Below are positions 36,940-46,426 of a stretch of DNA of 55,534 bases, piece by piece (the stretch's first letter is position 1; every line of letters starts with the position of its first letter). The stretch spans positions 1-55,534 of the forward strand of contig CAJXLV010000024.1 in the NCBI GenBank assembly GCA_913056185.1. Reading direction: 5' to 3'. The notes under the pieces were generated by a model. It did no database searches. It was not told the origin of the DNA and saw nothing but the letters and a program-made list of their open reading frames with translations. Source of the DNA: an uncultured Bacteroidota bacterium. GTDB lineage: Bacteria > Bacteroidota > Rhodothermia > Rhodothermales > Salinibacteraceae. Position numbers and translations under genes: made by a program.

Positions 36940-39717
36940 TCAGTGGGCTTCGAGCCAGTTGGGGCCCACGTCCATGTCCACCACGACCGGCACCTCGTCC
37001 AGCGGCAGCGCCTCGCGCATCTCCGTGTCGATGAGGGACTGCACCGCGTCAAGCTCCGCCGGGGGCACCTCAAACACCAGCTCGTCGTGCACCTGCAGGA
37101 GCATCTGCGTCTTCCAGTCCTCGGTGGCCAGCCGCTCGTGGATGCGGTTCATCGCGATCTTGATCATGTCCGCCTGCGTGCCCTGAATGGGCATGTTGAC
37201 GGCCACCCGCTCGGCGGCGCTGCGGCGGTTGCTGTTGGAGCTGTCGATGTCGGGCAGGTAGCGGCGGCGGCCGAGCAGGGTTTCGGCGTAGCCGTGGTCC
37301 TGGGCCTTCTCCACCAGCTCCGTAAGCAGGCGGGAGACGCCGGGGTACGACTTCCGATACTGCTTGATGATGCTCTGCGCCTCGTCGACCGGCATGCGCA
37401 TGCGCTGGGCCAGTCCCCAGGGGGAAATGCCGTACGGAATGCCGTAGTTGACCTCCTTCGCCTTGCTGCGCTGCTCGGGCGTCACCGCCTCGGGATCGAT
37501 GTCGTAGACGCGCGCCGCAGCGTCGGTGTGGATGTCGCCCTCCCGTCGAAACGTTTCGCGCATCGCCGCGTCGCCGCTCATGGAGGCAAGGATGCGGAGC
37601 TCGATCTGCGCGTAGTCGGCCGCAAGCAGCTGCCACCCGTCACGCGGCACAAAGGCGCGGCGGATCTGCCGTCCCATCTCGGTGCGGATGGGAATGTTCT
37701 GGAGATTTGGGTCGCTGGACGAGAGACGCCCCGTGGAGGTGCGCGTCTGGTTGAAGCTGGTGTGCAGGCGGCCCGTGTCGGGGTGGACCAACTCGCCCAG
37801 GCTGTCGAGATAGGTGCTTTTGAGCTTGTAGGTGGAGCGCCAGTCGAGCACGAGCCCGGGAATGTCGTGCTCGGTGGAGAGCTCCTGCAGGACGCTTTCT
37901 TTGGTGGACGGGTTGCCGGTAGGGGTTTTGGAGATGACCGGCAGGTCGAGCTTTTCGAACAGAATCTTGCCGAGTTGCTGCGGCGAGTTGATGTTGAACG
38001 TCTCGCCGGCGAGCTCGAAGATGTCCGTTTCGATCGTGTCGAGGCGCTCTTCCAGTCCCTCTGAAATCTCATTGAGCACGCCCGTGTCGAGCCGGATGCC
38101 GGTGTGCTCCATTGCCGCGAGGACGTGGATGAGCGGGAATTCGATGTCGCGGGCAATGTCAAGCACGTTGCCCTCCTCCAGGCGCCCCTCCAGTTCGTTG
38201 GCGAGGCGGAAGGCAATGTCGGCATCCTCGCAGGCGTACGGGGCGGCCTCGGCCACGTCCACCTCGCGCATGGTATCGGGAGCAGCCTCGTCGCCGATGA
38301 GGTCCGAGATCGGCACCATCTTGTAGTTGAGCACCGCCCGGGAGACGTCATCCAGATTGTGAGCCTCCTCCGGTGCCACCAGGTAGTGGGCCACCATGGT
38401 GTCGACAAGCGGGCCGCGCACCTCCAGGCCATGCTGCGCGAGCAGCAGAAGGTCGTACTTCAGGTTGTGGCCAATTTTTTCCGCATCGCCCTCCAGCACC
38501 GGCCGCAGCACATCGAGCACCGCCTCGGTAGAAGTGCCATCGGGGAGCGGGGTGGGCACGTACGCGGCCGTCTCGGCGGCCCAGCTGAACGAAATCCCGA
38601 CGAGCTCCGCGTGGAGGGGCTCCTTTGAAGTGGCCTCCGTATCGAAGGCGTACCGATCGTGCTCCGCGAGACGGGCGGCGACCGCCTGCAGGTCATCGCG
38701 AGTCTCTACGAGCTGGTAGTCCACCGCGTCCCGGTCCAGTGCTTGCACCTCCTCGTACGGCCCAAAATCGAAGGCAAGGCCCGGATCATCATCAGTCTCC
38801 GTGTCCATTGCGGCCTCTCCAACGCCCAGCCGGTCGGCGAGCGACTCGAACTCCAGCTCTCGAAAGAGGCGCGTGAGGGCCTTCTCGTCGGGCGCCTGCC
38901 GGCGGAGGTCGTGCCAGTCGAGCCCCACGTCCAGGTCCGTCCGGATGCGGACGAGCCGCTTGCTGAGGCGGGCCTCGTCGGCGTGCTCCTGCATGCCCTC
39001 CCGCGCCCGCTTGCCACTCAGCTCGTCGGCGTGCTCAATCAGGTTCTCGACGGAGTGGTACTCGCGCAGCAGCTTCTGGGCCGTCTTGGGCCCAATGCCG
39101 TACACGCCGGGCACGTTGTCGCTGTCGTCGCCCATAAGGGCCAGCATGTCGATGAACTGCGCGGGGGCGAGGCCATTCTCTTCCCGAAACGTCTCCCCGG
39201 TCTTAATCTCGAAATCCTGATCGCCCTTTGCCGGCTTGTAGATGGAAACCTTGTCGCTGAGGAGCTGCTTAAAGTCTTTGTCGGGCGAGACGATGACCAC
39301 CTCCGCCCCGTCCTCCTCCGCCTGCGTGGCGAGCGTCCCGATCACGTCGTCGGCCTCCACCCCGGGGACCTCCAGCACGGGAATGTCGAGGGCCTGCACG
39401 ATGTCCTTGATGTAGGGAAGATTCTCGAGCAGCTCGTCGGGCGGGGGATCCCGGTGGGCCTTGTAGTCCTCGTAGATTTCCTTGCGGAAGGTGTCCTCTT
39501 CTCCCTCGTCGAACACGACGGCCGCATGCTCGATCGAGTGGTCCTCGATGAGCTTCAAGAGCGAGTTTGTAAACCCGTAGGCAGCGGACGTATTTTGGCC
39601 TTTCGAGTTAATGAGGGGCCGGCCAATGAAGATGTAGTGCGCGCGGTAGGCCAGCGACATCGCGTCGATCAGGTAGAGCGCGCGATCGGACGCGGTGGCA
39701 TCGGAGGCAGATTCCAT
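36940..39717 (-). CDS. polA: DNA polymerase I
   Basis: A 925-residue family A DNA polymerase for Okazaki-fragment processing and repair. The 5' nuclease domain is about 1-300 (LYLIDAMSLAYRAHY, SPDKDFKQLL, GDDSDNVPG). The 3'-5' exonuclease domain (about 330-520) keeps its metal residues: FDTEAT (Exo I), HNLKYD (Exo II) and YACEDAD (Exo III), so proofreading looks intact. In the polymerase domain motif A is DYAQIELRI, motif B includes RSKAKEVNYGIPYG and motif C is QVHDELVFE. The start at MESASDATASD is preferred over an 84-codon upstream extension of low-complexity basic sequence. Confidence 0.97.
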   Translation of the reverse strand: MESASDATASDRALYLIDAMSLAYRAHYIFIGRPLINSKGQNTSAAYGFTNSLLKLIEDHSIEHAAVVFDEGEEDTFRKEIYEDYKAHRDPPPDELLENLPYIKDIVQALDIPVLEVPGVEADDVIGTLATQAEEDGAEVVIVSPDKDFKQLLSDKVSIYKPAKGDQDFEIKTGETFREENGLAPAQFIDMLALMGDDSDNVPGVYGIGPKTAQKLLREYHSVENLIEHADELSGKRAREGMQEHADEARLSKRLVRIRTDLDVGLDWHDLRRQAPDEKALTRLFRELEFESLADRLGVGEAAMDTETDDDPGLAFDFGPYEEVQALDRDAVDYQLVETRDDLQAVAARLAEHDRYAFDTEATSKEPLHAELVGISFSWAAETAAYVPTPLPDGTSTEAVLDVLRPVLEGDAEKIGHNLKYDLLLLAQHGLEVRGPLVDTMVAHYLVAPEEAHNLDDVSRAVLNYKMVPISDLIGDEAAPDTMREVDVAEAAPYACEDADIAFRLANELEGRLEEGNVLDIARDIEFPLIHVLAAMEHTGIRLDTGVLNEISEGLEERLDTIETDIFELAGETFNINSPQQLGKILFEKLDLPVISKTPTGNPSTKESVLQELSTEHDIPGLVLDWRSTYKLKSTYLDSLGELVHPDTGRLHTSFNQTRTSTGRLSSSDPNLQNIPIRTEMGRQIRRAFVPRDGWQLLAADYAQIELRILASMSGDAAMRETFRREGDIHTDAAARVYDIDPEAVTPEQRSKAKEVNYGIPYGISPWGLAQRMRMPVDEAQSIIKQYRKSYPGVSRLLTELVEKAQDHGYAETLLGRRRYLPDIDSSNSNRRSAAERVAVNMPIQGTQADMIKIAMNRIHERLATEDWKTQMLLQVHDELVFEVPPAELDAVQSLIDTEMREALPLDEVPVVVDMDVGPNWLEAH

Positions 39718-39968
39718 GCAGGGACCAGGGGGGTGGAGGGGAAAAACAAGCCAGAAGACATTCCGAAGAACATCACAGATGGATGCTTTTCGTGGTCCGT
39801 TTCTACTTCCCACCGGTCGCCAAAGTTCACCCGCCACTGTCCCCGCCCGGCTGCGCCGGCACTTTTGGCACCTTCTTTGTGTCCCTCCAGTGCCTCCACC
39901 GCCAGGGATCCGCAGAGGCATGACTGGGTAGAGTGCATGCGTCGTCTTCACACCGTGGCTTTGTCTCA

Positions 39969-40649
39969 ATGACTCTCCTCCTCTTCGACATCGATGGGAC
40001 GCTCGTCCGTGTGAACGGCGCCGGGCGCGAGACCATCATGAAGGCCCTCTCGTCCCTTCTCAATCACCCCGTCACCGCCGACGGCATTTCCTTCTCCGGC
40101 CGCACCGACCCGGACATCCTGCGCTCCATTCTGCGCCACAACGATCTCCCCGACCGCGACGCCCACGTGGACGCGGCGCTGGAGGCGTACGTGGAGGCCA
40201 TGACCGGCGTCCTCACCCCCGAGGACGTGGAGGTCCTTCCCGGAGTGCACTCCCTCTTGGACCACCTCGCCGACCATCCCGACGTGCACCTGGGCCTGGT
40301 GACGGGCAACGTCGAACCCATTGCGTATGAGAAGCTTGGGGCGCACGGCCTCGACGACTACTTTCCGGTGGGCGCCTTCGGCAGCGACCACGCCGACCGC
40401 AACAAGCTGCCCCACATCGCCACACGCCGGGCCGCCAGCCACACCGGGCACGACTTCCACCCTGCGGAGCAGGCCGTGGTGATTGGCGACACGCCGCACG
40501 ACATCGAGTGCGCCCGCGCCGCCGGGGCCCGCGTCGTGGGCGTGTGCACGGGGCACTACAACCATGCCGAGCTGTCGCCGCACGACCCGGACTGGCTGCT
40601 CGACACGCTCCCCGCGCCGGAGTCATTCCTGGAGCGCCTCCTCGATTGA
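39969..40649 (+). CDS. HAD-superfamily phosphatase, phosphoglycolate-phosphatase-like
   Basis: A 226-residue HAD hydrolase. Motif I is FDIDGTL (Asp nucleophile and acid), motif II is the Thr/Asn of LVTGNVEP, the motif III lysine is in DRNKLPH, and motif IV is VIGDTPHDIECA. The helical cap of about 65 residues fits the Gph/PGP-like subfamily. The likely substrate is a small phosphorylated metabolite such as 2-phosphoglycolate, but this cannot be read from the sequence. The ATG at 39969 is preferred over a GTG 12 codons upstream. It is divergent from polA and followed by the purN-purH region. Confidence 0.85.
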   Translation: MTLLLFDIDGTLVRVNGAGRETIMKALSSLLNHPVTADGISFSGRTDPDILRSILRHNDLPDRDAHVDAALEAYVEAMTGVLTPEDVEVLPGVHSLLDHLADHPDVHLGLVTGNVEPIAYEKLGAHGLDDYFPVGAFGSDHADRNKLPHIATRRAASHTGHDFHPAEQAVVIGDTPHDIECARAAGARVVGVCTGHYNHAELSPHDPDWLLDTLPAPESFLERLLD

Positions 40650-40658
40650 CGGCCCGTC

Positions 40659-40694
40659 GATGGAACCGTTGATGGGACCGTTGATGGGGCCGTT
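40659..40694. repeat. 12-bp tandem repeat, three copies
   Basis: Three units gatggaaccgtt, gatgggaccgtt and gatggggccgtt lie head to tail, ten bases after the stop codon of the HAD gene. Each unit differs from the next by one base. Confidence 0.85.
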
Positions 40695-40856
40695 GTCCTG
40701 CGACAGCGAGAACCGAGCGACCCGGGATGAACCTGCGCCCCGCACGATCTCACAGCAAATTTGCCCGCCGACTGCTGGCATTTGCTCCCGCAGTCTCCCA
40801 TCTTACGACACGCAAGGCCGCCCATCCGCGCCTCATCGACCCCTGCCGCCCGCTCG

Positions 40857-41498
40857 ATGCGTCTCGCCGTGTTTGCCTCCGGGGGAGGAACCAACTTCCA
40901 GGCCATCCTGGACGCAATTGATGCGGGGGACCTGCCGGCCGAGGTTGTGTGCTGCGTCAGCAACACGCCGACCGCCGGCGCCCTGGACCGGGCCGACCGG
41001 CAGGACATCCCCACCGCCGTCCTTTCCCCCTCTTCGTTTGGGGCCCCTGCCCCATTTGGGCGCGCCCTCCTGGAGACGCTGTCCGCCCACGACGCCACTT
41101 TCGTCGCCCTCGCGGGCTACATGCAGAAGATTCCGCCCGCCGTGGTCGACGAGTACCGGGGCCGCATGACGAACATCCACCCCGCCCTCCTCCCCGCCTT
41201 TGGGGGACAGGGCATGTACGGCATGCACGTCCACCGCGCCGTCCTCGACTACGGCGTGCACTGGAGCGGCGCCACCGTACACCTGGTCGACGAGGCCTAC
41301 GACCACGGCCCCATCGTTCTGCAAGAGCCCGTGCCCGTCTACGCCGACGACACGCCGGAGGCCCTGGCCGATCGGGTCCGAGCCGTGGAACACCGCCTCT
41401 ATCCGGAGGCCCTGCGCCTCTTCGCCCAGGAGCGGGTCCGCCAGGACGGGCGCACCGTGCGGATCGATAGCCCCAACCATCCCCGTCGAGACCCGTGA
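40857..41498 (+). CDS. purN: phosphoribosylglycinamide formyltransferase
   Basis: A 213-residue GAR transformylase that transfers a formyl group from 10-formyl-THF to GAR, the third step of purine synthesis. The N-terminus RLAVFASGGGTNFQAILDA (2-20 in part) is diagnostic. The catalytic Asn and His are in MTNIHPALLPAFGGQGMYG, and the Asp is in VDEAYDHGPI. The start is fixed by MRLAVFASG. purH follows 104 bp downstream; the tandem duplication at the stop codon lies in that gap. Confidence 0.96.
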   Translation: MRLAVFASGGGTNFQAILDAIDAGDLPAEVVCCVSNTPTAGALDRADRQDIPTAVLSPSSFGAPAPFGRALLETLSAHDATFVALAGYMQKIPPAVVDEYRGRMTNIHPALLPAFGGQGMYGMHVHRAVLDYGVHWSGATVHLVDEAYDHGPIVLQEPVPVYADDTPEALADRVRAVEHRLYPEALRLFAQERVRQDGRTVRIDSPNHPRRDP

Positions 41499-41523
41499 CG
41501 ACTCGCCATTGACGACTCGCCAT
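41496..41523. repeat. 14-bp tandem duplication at the purN stop
   Basis: Two exact copies of tgacgactcgccat. The first begins with the TGA stop codon of purN itself, so the duplication has placed a second TGA 14 bases later in another frame. Confidence 0.85.
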
Positions 41524-41602
41524 ATCCGCCTCCCCCTCTGAACCCCTCTCTCGCCCCTCAACGCTTCCCCCTCTGCCCTCTCCCCCAACCCGTCGTCCCG
41601 CA

Positions 41603-43186
41603 ATGCCCTCCGACGCATCTCGCCCCATTCGCCGCGCCCTTCTTTCCGTCTCCGACAAGACCGGCATTGTAGACCTGGCGCGGCGCCTTCGTGCCCTCGA
41701 TATCGAGCTTCTTTCCACCGGTGGAACGGCCGCGACCCTCCGCGAGGCCGACCTGGCGGTCACCGATGTGGCCGACGTGACGGGCGTGCCGGAGGTACTG
41801 GACGGCCGCGTCAAAACTCTTCACCCTGCCATCCACGCCGGCGTGTTGGCCCGCCAGGACCGTGCAGACGACCTGGAGGCATTGGACGCCCACGGCTACA
41901 CGCCCATCGACCTGGTCGTGTGCAACCTGTACCCGTTCTCTGAGGCCGCCCAAGAGCCGGGCCTTAGCGCGGAGGCCCTCGCGGAATATATCGACATTGG
42001 CGGCCCGACCCTCCTGCGAGCCGCGGCCAAAAACCATGCCTTTGTCGGCGCGGTCACGTCGCCGGAGCAGTACGGCGACGTAGCGGACGAGCTGGAGGCC
42101 AACGCCGGCGCCCTGAGCCTCCCGACGCGCCGCGCCCTCGCGGAGGCTGCCTTCGCCCACACGGCGGCGTACGACCAACAGATTCACGCGCACCTCTCCG
42201 CCGAGACGCATGCCGCCGACGCGGACACGACCCTGCCCAATCCATTTCAGGCATCACTGCCGCAGGCCCAATCGCTCCGCTACGGCGAAAACCCTCACCA
42301 AGAAGGCGCTCTCTACGGCCCCCCCGAGCGCTTTTTCGACATGCTGCACGGACGCGATCTTTCGTTCAACAATCTGCTGGACCTCAGCAGCGCCCTCCGT
42401 CTGATCGACGAGTTTCGCGAGGCGCCCCCCACTTGTGGCATCCTGAAGCACACCAATCCCTGCGGCGTGGCCACCGCCGATACGCTGGACGCCGCCTGGC
42501 AGCAGGCCTTCGCCACCGACACGCAGTCGCCCTACGGCGGCATTGTGGTCGTCAATCGGGCCCTCGACCAGGCCACCGCAGAGGCCATCGACGAGATCTA
42601 CACGGAAATGATCATCGCGCCCGCATTTGAGCGCGGCGTGCTGGAGCACCTGTCCGAGCGCGACCGACGCCGTGTCATCCGGCACACGGCCGCCGCCCAG
42701 AAGAGCGACCGGCTCGATGTACGCTCCGTACTCGGCGGCCTGCTGGTGCAGACACGCGACCCAGTGCTCGCCCCTACCTCCGAGCAACAAGAGCGGTGGG
42801 AGGTGCCGACGGCCCGCCCCCCCACCGACGAGGAGCGCGCAGACCTCGATTTTGCGTGGCGCGTTGCCAAGCACGTCAAAAGCAATGCCATTGTCTACGT
42901 CCGCGATCACGCCACCCTCGGCATTGGAGCCGGACAGATGAGCCGCATCGACGCCTCCGAGCTTGCCGTTGCAAAGGCACAAAAGTCGGAACTTGACTTG
43001 ACCGGTTCCGTGGTAGCGTCTGATGCATTTTTCCCTTTTGCCGACGGCCTGGTGGCTGCAGCGGATGAAGGTGCCCGGGCGGCCATTCAACCGGGCGGAT
43101 CCATCCGAGACGACGAGGTGATCGCGGCCGCCGACGCACGCGGCATGGCACTGGTCCATACCGGACGGCGCCACTTTCGCCACTGA
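41603..43186 (+). CDS. purH: bifunctional AICAR transformylase / IMP cyclohydrolase
   Basis: A 527-residue PurH that carries out the last two steps to IMP. The N-terminal cyclohydrolase domain (about 1-195) starts with [20 protein letters not shown] and contains [20 protein letters not shown] and the NLYPF segment. The C-terminal AICAR transformylase domain (about 200-527) contains [25 protein letters not shown] and the C-terminal RRHFRH end typical of the family. Together with purN, purK and purE this covers four purine genes in the window. It lies 124 bp upstream of mreB. Confidence 0.97.
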   Translation: MPSDASRPIRRALLSVSDKTGIVDLARRLRALDIELLSTGGTAATLREADLAVTDVADVTGVPEVLDGRVKTLHPAIHAGVLARQDRADDLEALDAHGYTPIDLVVCNLYPFSEAAQEPGLSAEALAEYIDIGGPTLLRAAAKNHAFVGAVTSPEQYGDVADELEANAGALSLPTRRALAEAAFAHTAAYDQQIHAHLSAETHAADADTTLPNPFQASLPQAQSLRYGENPHQEGALYGPPERFFDMLHGRDLSFNNLLDLSSALRLIDEFREAPPTCGILKHTNPCGVATADTLDAAWQQAFATDTQSPYGGIVVVNRALDQATAEAIDEIYTEMIIAPAFERGVLEHLSERDRRRVIRHTAAAQKSDRLDVRSVLGGLLVQTRDPVLAPTSEQQERWEVPTARPPTDEERADLDFAWRVAKHVKSNAIVYVRDHATLGIGAGQMSRIDASELAVAKAQKSELDLTGSVVASDAFFPFADGLVAAADEGARAAIQPGGSIRDDEVIAAADARGMALVHTGRRHFRH

Positions 43187-43310
43187 CCCCACCCCTTTTC
43201 TTGCGGCACGCCTTCGGTGTGGAGCGCCCTGAAGCGGGCCGGCCCCGCCCGGCCTCGGGAGCGTTTGCCGCCGGGCTTGTCCCCCACGGCCCCACCCCAC
43301 AGCACGATTG

Positions 43311-44318
43311 ATGTTTTTTAACTTCTCGAAGGACGTTGCCATCGACCTCGGCACGGCCAACACCCTCGTCTACATTCGCGGCGAGGGCATTGTCCTCAAT
43401 GAGCCCAGCATTGTCGTGGTTGACTCCGATACCAACGAGGTGCGTGAAATTGGGTACGAAGCACTGCAGATGCACGAGCGCACCCATCAGGACATTGAAA
43501 CCATCTGGCCCCTCCGCGACGGGGTAATCGCCGATTTTCGTGTGGCGGAGGAGATGATTCAAGGCCTCCTCCGCAAGGTGCGCAACAGCTGGCTGAGTTC
43601 CATCCGGAGCATGGTGGTGTGCGTGCCCAGCGGCATCACGGAGGTCGAAAAGCGCGCTGTGCGCGACTCCGCCGAGCACGCCGGGGCGCGCAAGGTGAAC
43701 CTGGTGTCTGAGCCGATGGCCGCCGCCATCGGCATTGGCCTCGACATTCAAGAGCCGGTGGGCAACATGGTGGTCGACATCGGGGGCGGAACGACGGAAA
43801 TCGCCGTCATCGCCCTCTCTGGGATTGTGCTCGACGAGTCGCTGCGCGTCGGGGGGGCGGAGTTGGACAAGGCCATCGTCCAGTACTTCAAGCGAAACCA
43901 CAACCTGCTCATCGGCTCCCGCACCGCGGAGCGCATCAAGTGCGAGGTGGGCAGTGCCGTAGAGCTGGACACCGAGATGGAGCTCTCCGTGAAGGGGCGC
44001 GACTTGGTCAGCGGCGTGCCCAAGGTGCGCACCATCTCGTCCGTCAACGTGCGCGAAGCGCTCGACGACAACCTGGAGCAAATCAGTGCCGCGGTGCTGC
44101 GCACCCTGGAGCGCACCCCGCCGGAGCTGGGCGCGGATGTCCTGGAACGGGGCATCATGATGACGGGCGGGGGCGCTCTTCTACAGGGCATTGATCAGAT
44201 GCTTCGCAACCGGGTAGAGCTGCCGGTGTACGTGGCCGAGGACCCGCTCAAGGCCGTGGTCCGGGGCACCGGTGAGGTGCTCGAGAATCTGGAAGAGTAC
44301 AAGCGGGTGCTCACCTGA
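43311..44318 (+). CDS. mreB: rod-shape-determining protein MreB
   Basis: A 335-residue bacterial actin that guides lateral wall synthesis. Typical motifs are [18 protein letters not shown] (7-24), [20 protein letters not shown] (in parts), [17 protein letters not shown] and [13 protein letters not shown]. The N-terminal MFFNFSKD could supply the short amphipathic membrane anchor. The ATG at 43311 is chosen over the TTG directly before it. mreC follows after 61 bp. No mreD, penicillin-binding protein or rodA is adjacent; instead hslV comes next. Confidence 0.97.
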   Translation: MFFNFSKDVAIDLGTANTLVYIRGEGIVLNEPSIVVVDSDTNEVREIGYEALQMHERTHQDIETIWPLRDGVIADFRVAEEMIQGLLRKVRNSWLSSIRSMVVCVPSGITEVEKRAVRDSAEHAGARKVNLVSEPMAAAIGIGLDIQEPVGNMVVDIGGGTTEIAVIALSGIVLDESLRVGGAELDKAIVQYFKRNHNLLIGSRTAERIKCEVGSAVELDTEMELSVKGRDLVSGVPKVRTISSVNVREALDDNLEQISAAVLRTLERTPPELGADVLERGIMMTGGGALLQGIDQMLRNRVELPVYVAEDPLKAVVRGTGEVLENLEEYKRVLT

Positions 44319-44379
44319 CCGCTCCGGCACCGCCCTCTCTGCCGTCCCCGGCGCCCCCAACTGCCTCTCGCCCTGTCTC

Positions 44380-45201
44380 ATGGCGTCTCCCAATCGCCCC
44401 AGCGACTGGCTCGTCCTCAGTGCGCTTTTGGTGATTGCCGTTGCCGTCATGGTCACCCAAAACCACCCCCTCCTGCGTTCCGTACGGGCCCACACCCTGG
44501 GGTGGACCGCACAGGTAGAACGTGGGTTTGCCTGGGTGGGGCGCTACTTGCACGCACTTGAGCGCAACGAGGAGCTGCGGCGCGAGAACATCCGCCTCTC
44601 CAGCCAGGTGGCCCGCACACGGTCCGTCCGCCGCCGCAACGAGGAGCTCCGTCGCTTGCTGCGGCTGACGGACACCGCCTCTGCCCCCGTGCAGCCGGCC
44701 CGCATTGTCTCCAAGGATTTGTTCCGGAGCGACAATGTTCTGACCCTGGATGTGGGACGGGCCGACGGCCTTCGCGAAGGAATGCCGGTCGTCCACGAAG
44801 GGGGCATCGTGGGCACGGTGGTCCTGGTGGCCGACCAGTACGCGCAGGTGATGCCTTTTCTGAATACCGACTTCCGGGTGCCCGGCACGGTGATCGAGCC
44901 CCGTGCCGAAGGCATCGTGCGCTGGGACGGGGAGCGTCTCAACCGGCTCCGCCTCGATCACATTGTCCAGACCGAACCCATCGCGCCCGGGCAGCGGGTC
45001 GTCACCAGCGGGCACAGCGACGTCTTCCCCCCTGGCCGCCGCATCGGCACTGTCGACTCTGTAGCGGCCCCGCCAGGGCGCAATGAACTGCGCATCTTCC
45101 TCCGTCCCGCCGTCCAACTTTACGAAATCAGCCACGCTGCAGTGCTCCTGCGCACCCCACGCCCGTCCCTCACCGACAGCGCCTCCACCGCTGCGCCGTA
45201 G
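44380..45201 (+). CDS. mreC: rod-shape-determining protein MreC
   Basis: A 273-residue MreC. One N-terminal membrane helix (about 9-27) is followed by a coiled coil (about 58-92, [19 protein letters not shown] and [13 protein letters not shown]), then the two beta-barrel lobes in the periplasm (about 100-262, with [18 protein letters not shown] and [16 protein letters not shown]). MreC links MreB to the periplasmic wall machinery. The start MASPNRPSD is chosen because the longer frame overlaps mreB. A 13-bp tandem repeat begins 4 bp after the stop. Confidence 0.94.
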   Translation: MASPNRPSDWLVLSALLVIAVAVMVTQNHPLLRSVRAHTLGWTAQVERGFAWVGRYLHALERNEELRRENIRLSSQVARTRSVRRRNEELRRLLRLTDTASAPVQPARIVSKDLFRSDNVLTLDVGRADGLREGMPVVHEGGIVGTVVLVADQYAQVMPFLNTDFRVPGTVIEPRAEGIVRWDGERLNRLRLDHIVQTEPIAPGQRVVTSGHSDVFPPGRRIGTVDSVAAPPGRNELRIFLRPAVQLYEISHAAVLLRTPRPSLTDSASTAAP

Positions 45202-45205
45202 CTCC

Positions 45206-45257
45206 AGCACCAACGCGCAGCACCAGCGCGCAGCACCAGCGCGCAGCACCAACAAGG
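45206..45257. repeat. 13-bp tandem repeat, about four copies
   Basis: Units agcaccaacgcgc, agcaccagcgcgc, agcaccagcgcgc and a diverged agcaccaacaagg lie in tandem, starting four bases after the mreC stop codon and ending about 160 bp before hslV. Confidence 0.88.
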
Positions 45258-45419
45258 GCTGGATCGACAAGGTTTGGCGAAAACCCGATCGTGCTGCTCG
45301 CTCCGCCCGCTGGCACGAACCGTGCGGACATCGACGCCGTACGCTCCTGGAGGTTGCCCTGGGCCTTTCTTTGCCCACGGCCGCGCCGCTTGCTTCTTTC
45401 GCGCCGCCCCCTTGTCTCT

Positions 45420-45983
45420 ATGACCGGCTCCCCCGACACCCTCCACGCCACCACCGTTCTCGGCGTCCGCCACAACGGCCACATCGCTCTCGGTTCCGAC
45501 GGCCAGGCGACCATGAACGACACGGTGGTCAAGCACAAGGCCGAAAAGGTGCGCTCGCTCTACGACCACGACATTCTGGCGGGCTTTGCCGGATCCACGG
45601 CCGACGCGTTTACGCTGTTTGAGCGCTTCGAAGAAAAGCTACAGGAATACGGTGGCAATGTGGCCCGCTCGGCGGTAGAGCTGGCCAAGGACTGGCGCAC
45701 CGACAAGTACCTGCGTCGCCTCGAAGCCCTTTTGGCTGTCGCCTCCCCCCGCGAGTTGCTCCTCATCAGCGGGGCTGGTGATGTGATTGAACCCGATGAC
45801 GACATTGTTGCGATCGGCTCCGGTGGCTCGTTCGCCCTCGCGGCCAGCCGCGCACTGCTCCAGAATGGCACGGACCTCTCCGCCCGGGAGGTGGTGGAAA
45901 GTGGCCTTTCCATTGCGGCAGACATTTGCATCTATACGAATCATAACCGCACCATTCTTGACCTTGCCGCGGACACGGAGTAG
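45420..45983 (+). CDS. hslV: ATP-dependent protease subunit HslV
   Basis: A 187-residue T1-family peptidase that forms the HslVU proteolytic core. The catalytic N-terminal threonine must be Thr11, in [12 protein letters not shown], so ten residues ([10 protein letters not shown]) would have to be removed. [22 protein letters not shown] and the internal [20 protein letters not shown] (in parts) are typical. The C-terminus [12 protein letters not shown] matches the family. Its ATPase partner hslU is 1.6 kb downstream with an NYN-domain gene between them. Confidence 0.95.
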   Translation: MTGSPDTLHATTVLGVRHNGHIALGSDGQATMNDTVVKHKAEKVRSLYDHDILAGFAGSTADAFTLFERFEEKLQEYGGNVARSAVELAKDWRTDKYLRRLEALLAVASPRELLLISGAGDVIEPDDDIVAIGSGGSFALAASRALLQNGTDLSAREVVESGLSIAADICIYTNHNRTILDLAADTE

Positions 45984-46426
45984 CCCCTCCCCGCACCGGT
46001 GAGAGATGAGTCCTGCGGAGGTCCGCCTCTCAGGCACTGCCTCGCACCACAGGACACGACAAAACATTTCCCGGTTTCAGACTCCCGTTTTCGCGGCAAA
46101 ACTCCCTGCCTGGCACGTCATGCCGCCCCCCGATCCAGCCTCTTTTTGCGTACAGCAGTGCCATGTTCTACAAAGATCCCGGATCAGGCCCGGGATGAGG
46201 ACAGGAGCGGGGATGTTTGCCGCAGGATGTGAAGGCGCGCGCGATTTTTGTTTTCTTCACGTACCACGGCCTCGCACTGTGCCAGCCCTCTGCTGGAAAT
46301 CCACGCCCTCAGAACACAGGCGCTGAAAGCTCCAGCCGTACAGAAAAGTGCCCCGCTCCCTTCACGATTCCCTGAGATTTTGACACTCAGGGCACTCTTT
46401 TTACTCCATGATTGATTTCTGCACCA
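45984..46426. other. intergenic region with palindromic repeats
   Basis: This 443-bp gap between hslV and the NYN gene contains the extragenic palindromes listed at 46084-46200. Short frames here translate to sequence typical of such palindromes rather than of proteins. A ctctcaggca string at 46027-46036 resembles a piece of the glycine riboswitch consensus, but the rest of the aptamer is missing. An AT-rich, T-rich patch lies at 46389-46405, before the NYN start. Confidence 0.4.
46084..46200. repeat. REP-like extragenic palindromes
   Basis: The right part is a perfect hairpin, ATCCCGG (46176-46182) with CCGGGAT (46190-46196) around a seven-base loop, followed by gagg. The left part, cccgttttcgcgg (46084-46096), resembles the arm of another common extragenic palindrome. 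Elements of this kind are dispersed between genes in many bacteria. Only one cluster is in this window, so family membership is inferred. Confidence 0.5.

Noticed and set aside
45206..45257. CRISPR array
   Set aside because: The 13-bp units are directly adjacent with no spacers. This is a simple tandem repeat, and no cas genes are in the window.
46027..46036. Glycine-riboswitch-like ctctcaggca
   Set aside because: The second conserved core and the tandem arrangement are missing, and neighbouring genes are unrelated to glycine.
45999..46326. Short frames between hslV and the NYN gene
   Set aside because: Their translations are the kind produced by extragenic palindromic repeats and not protein-like.
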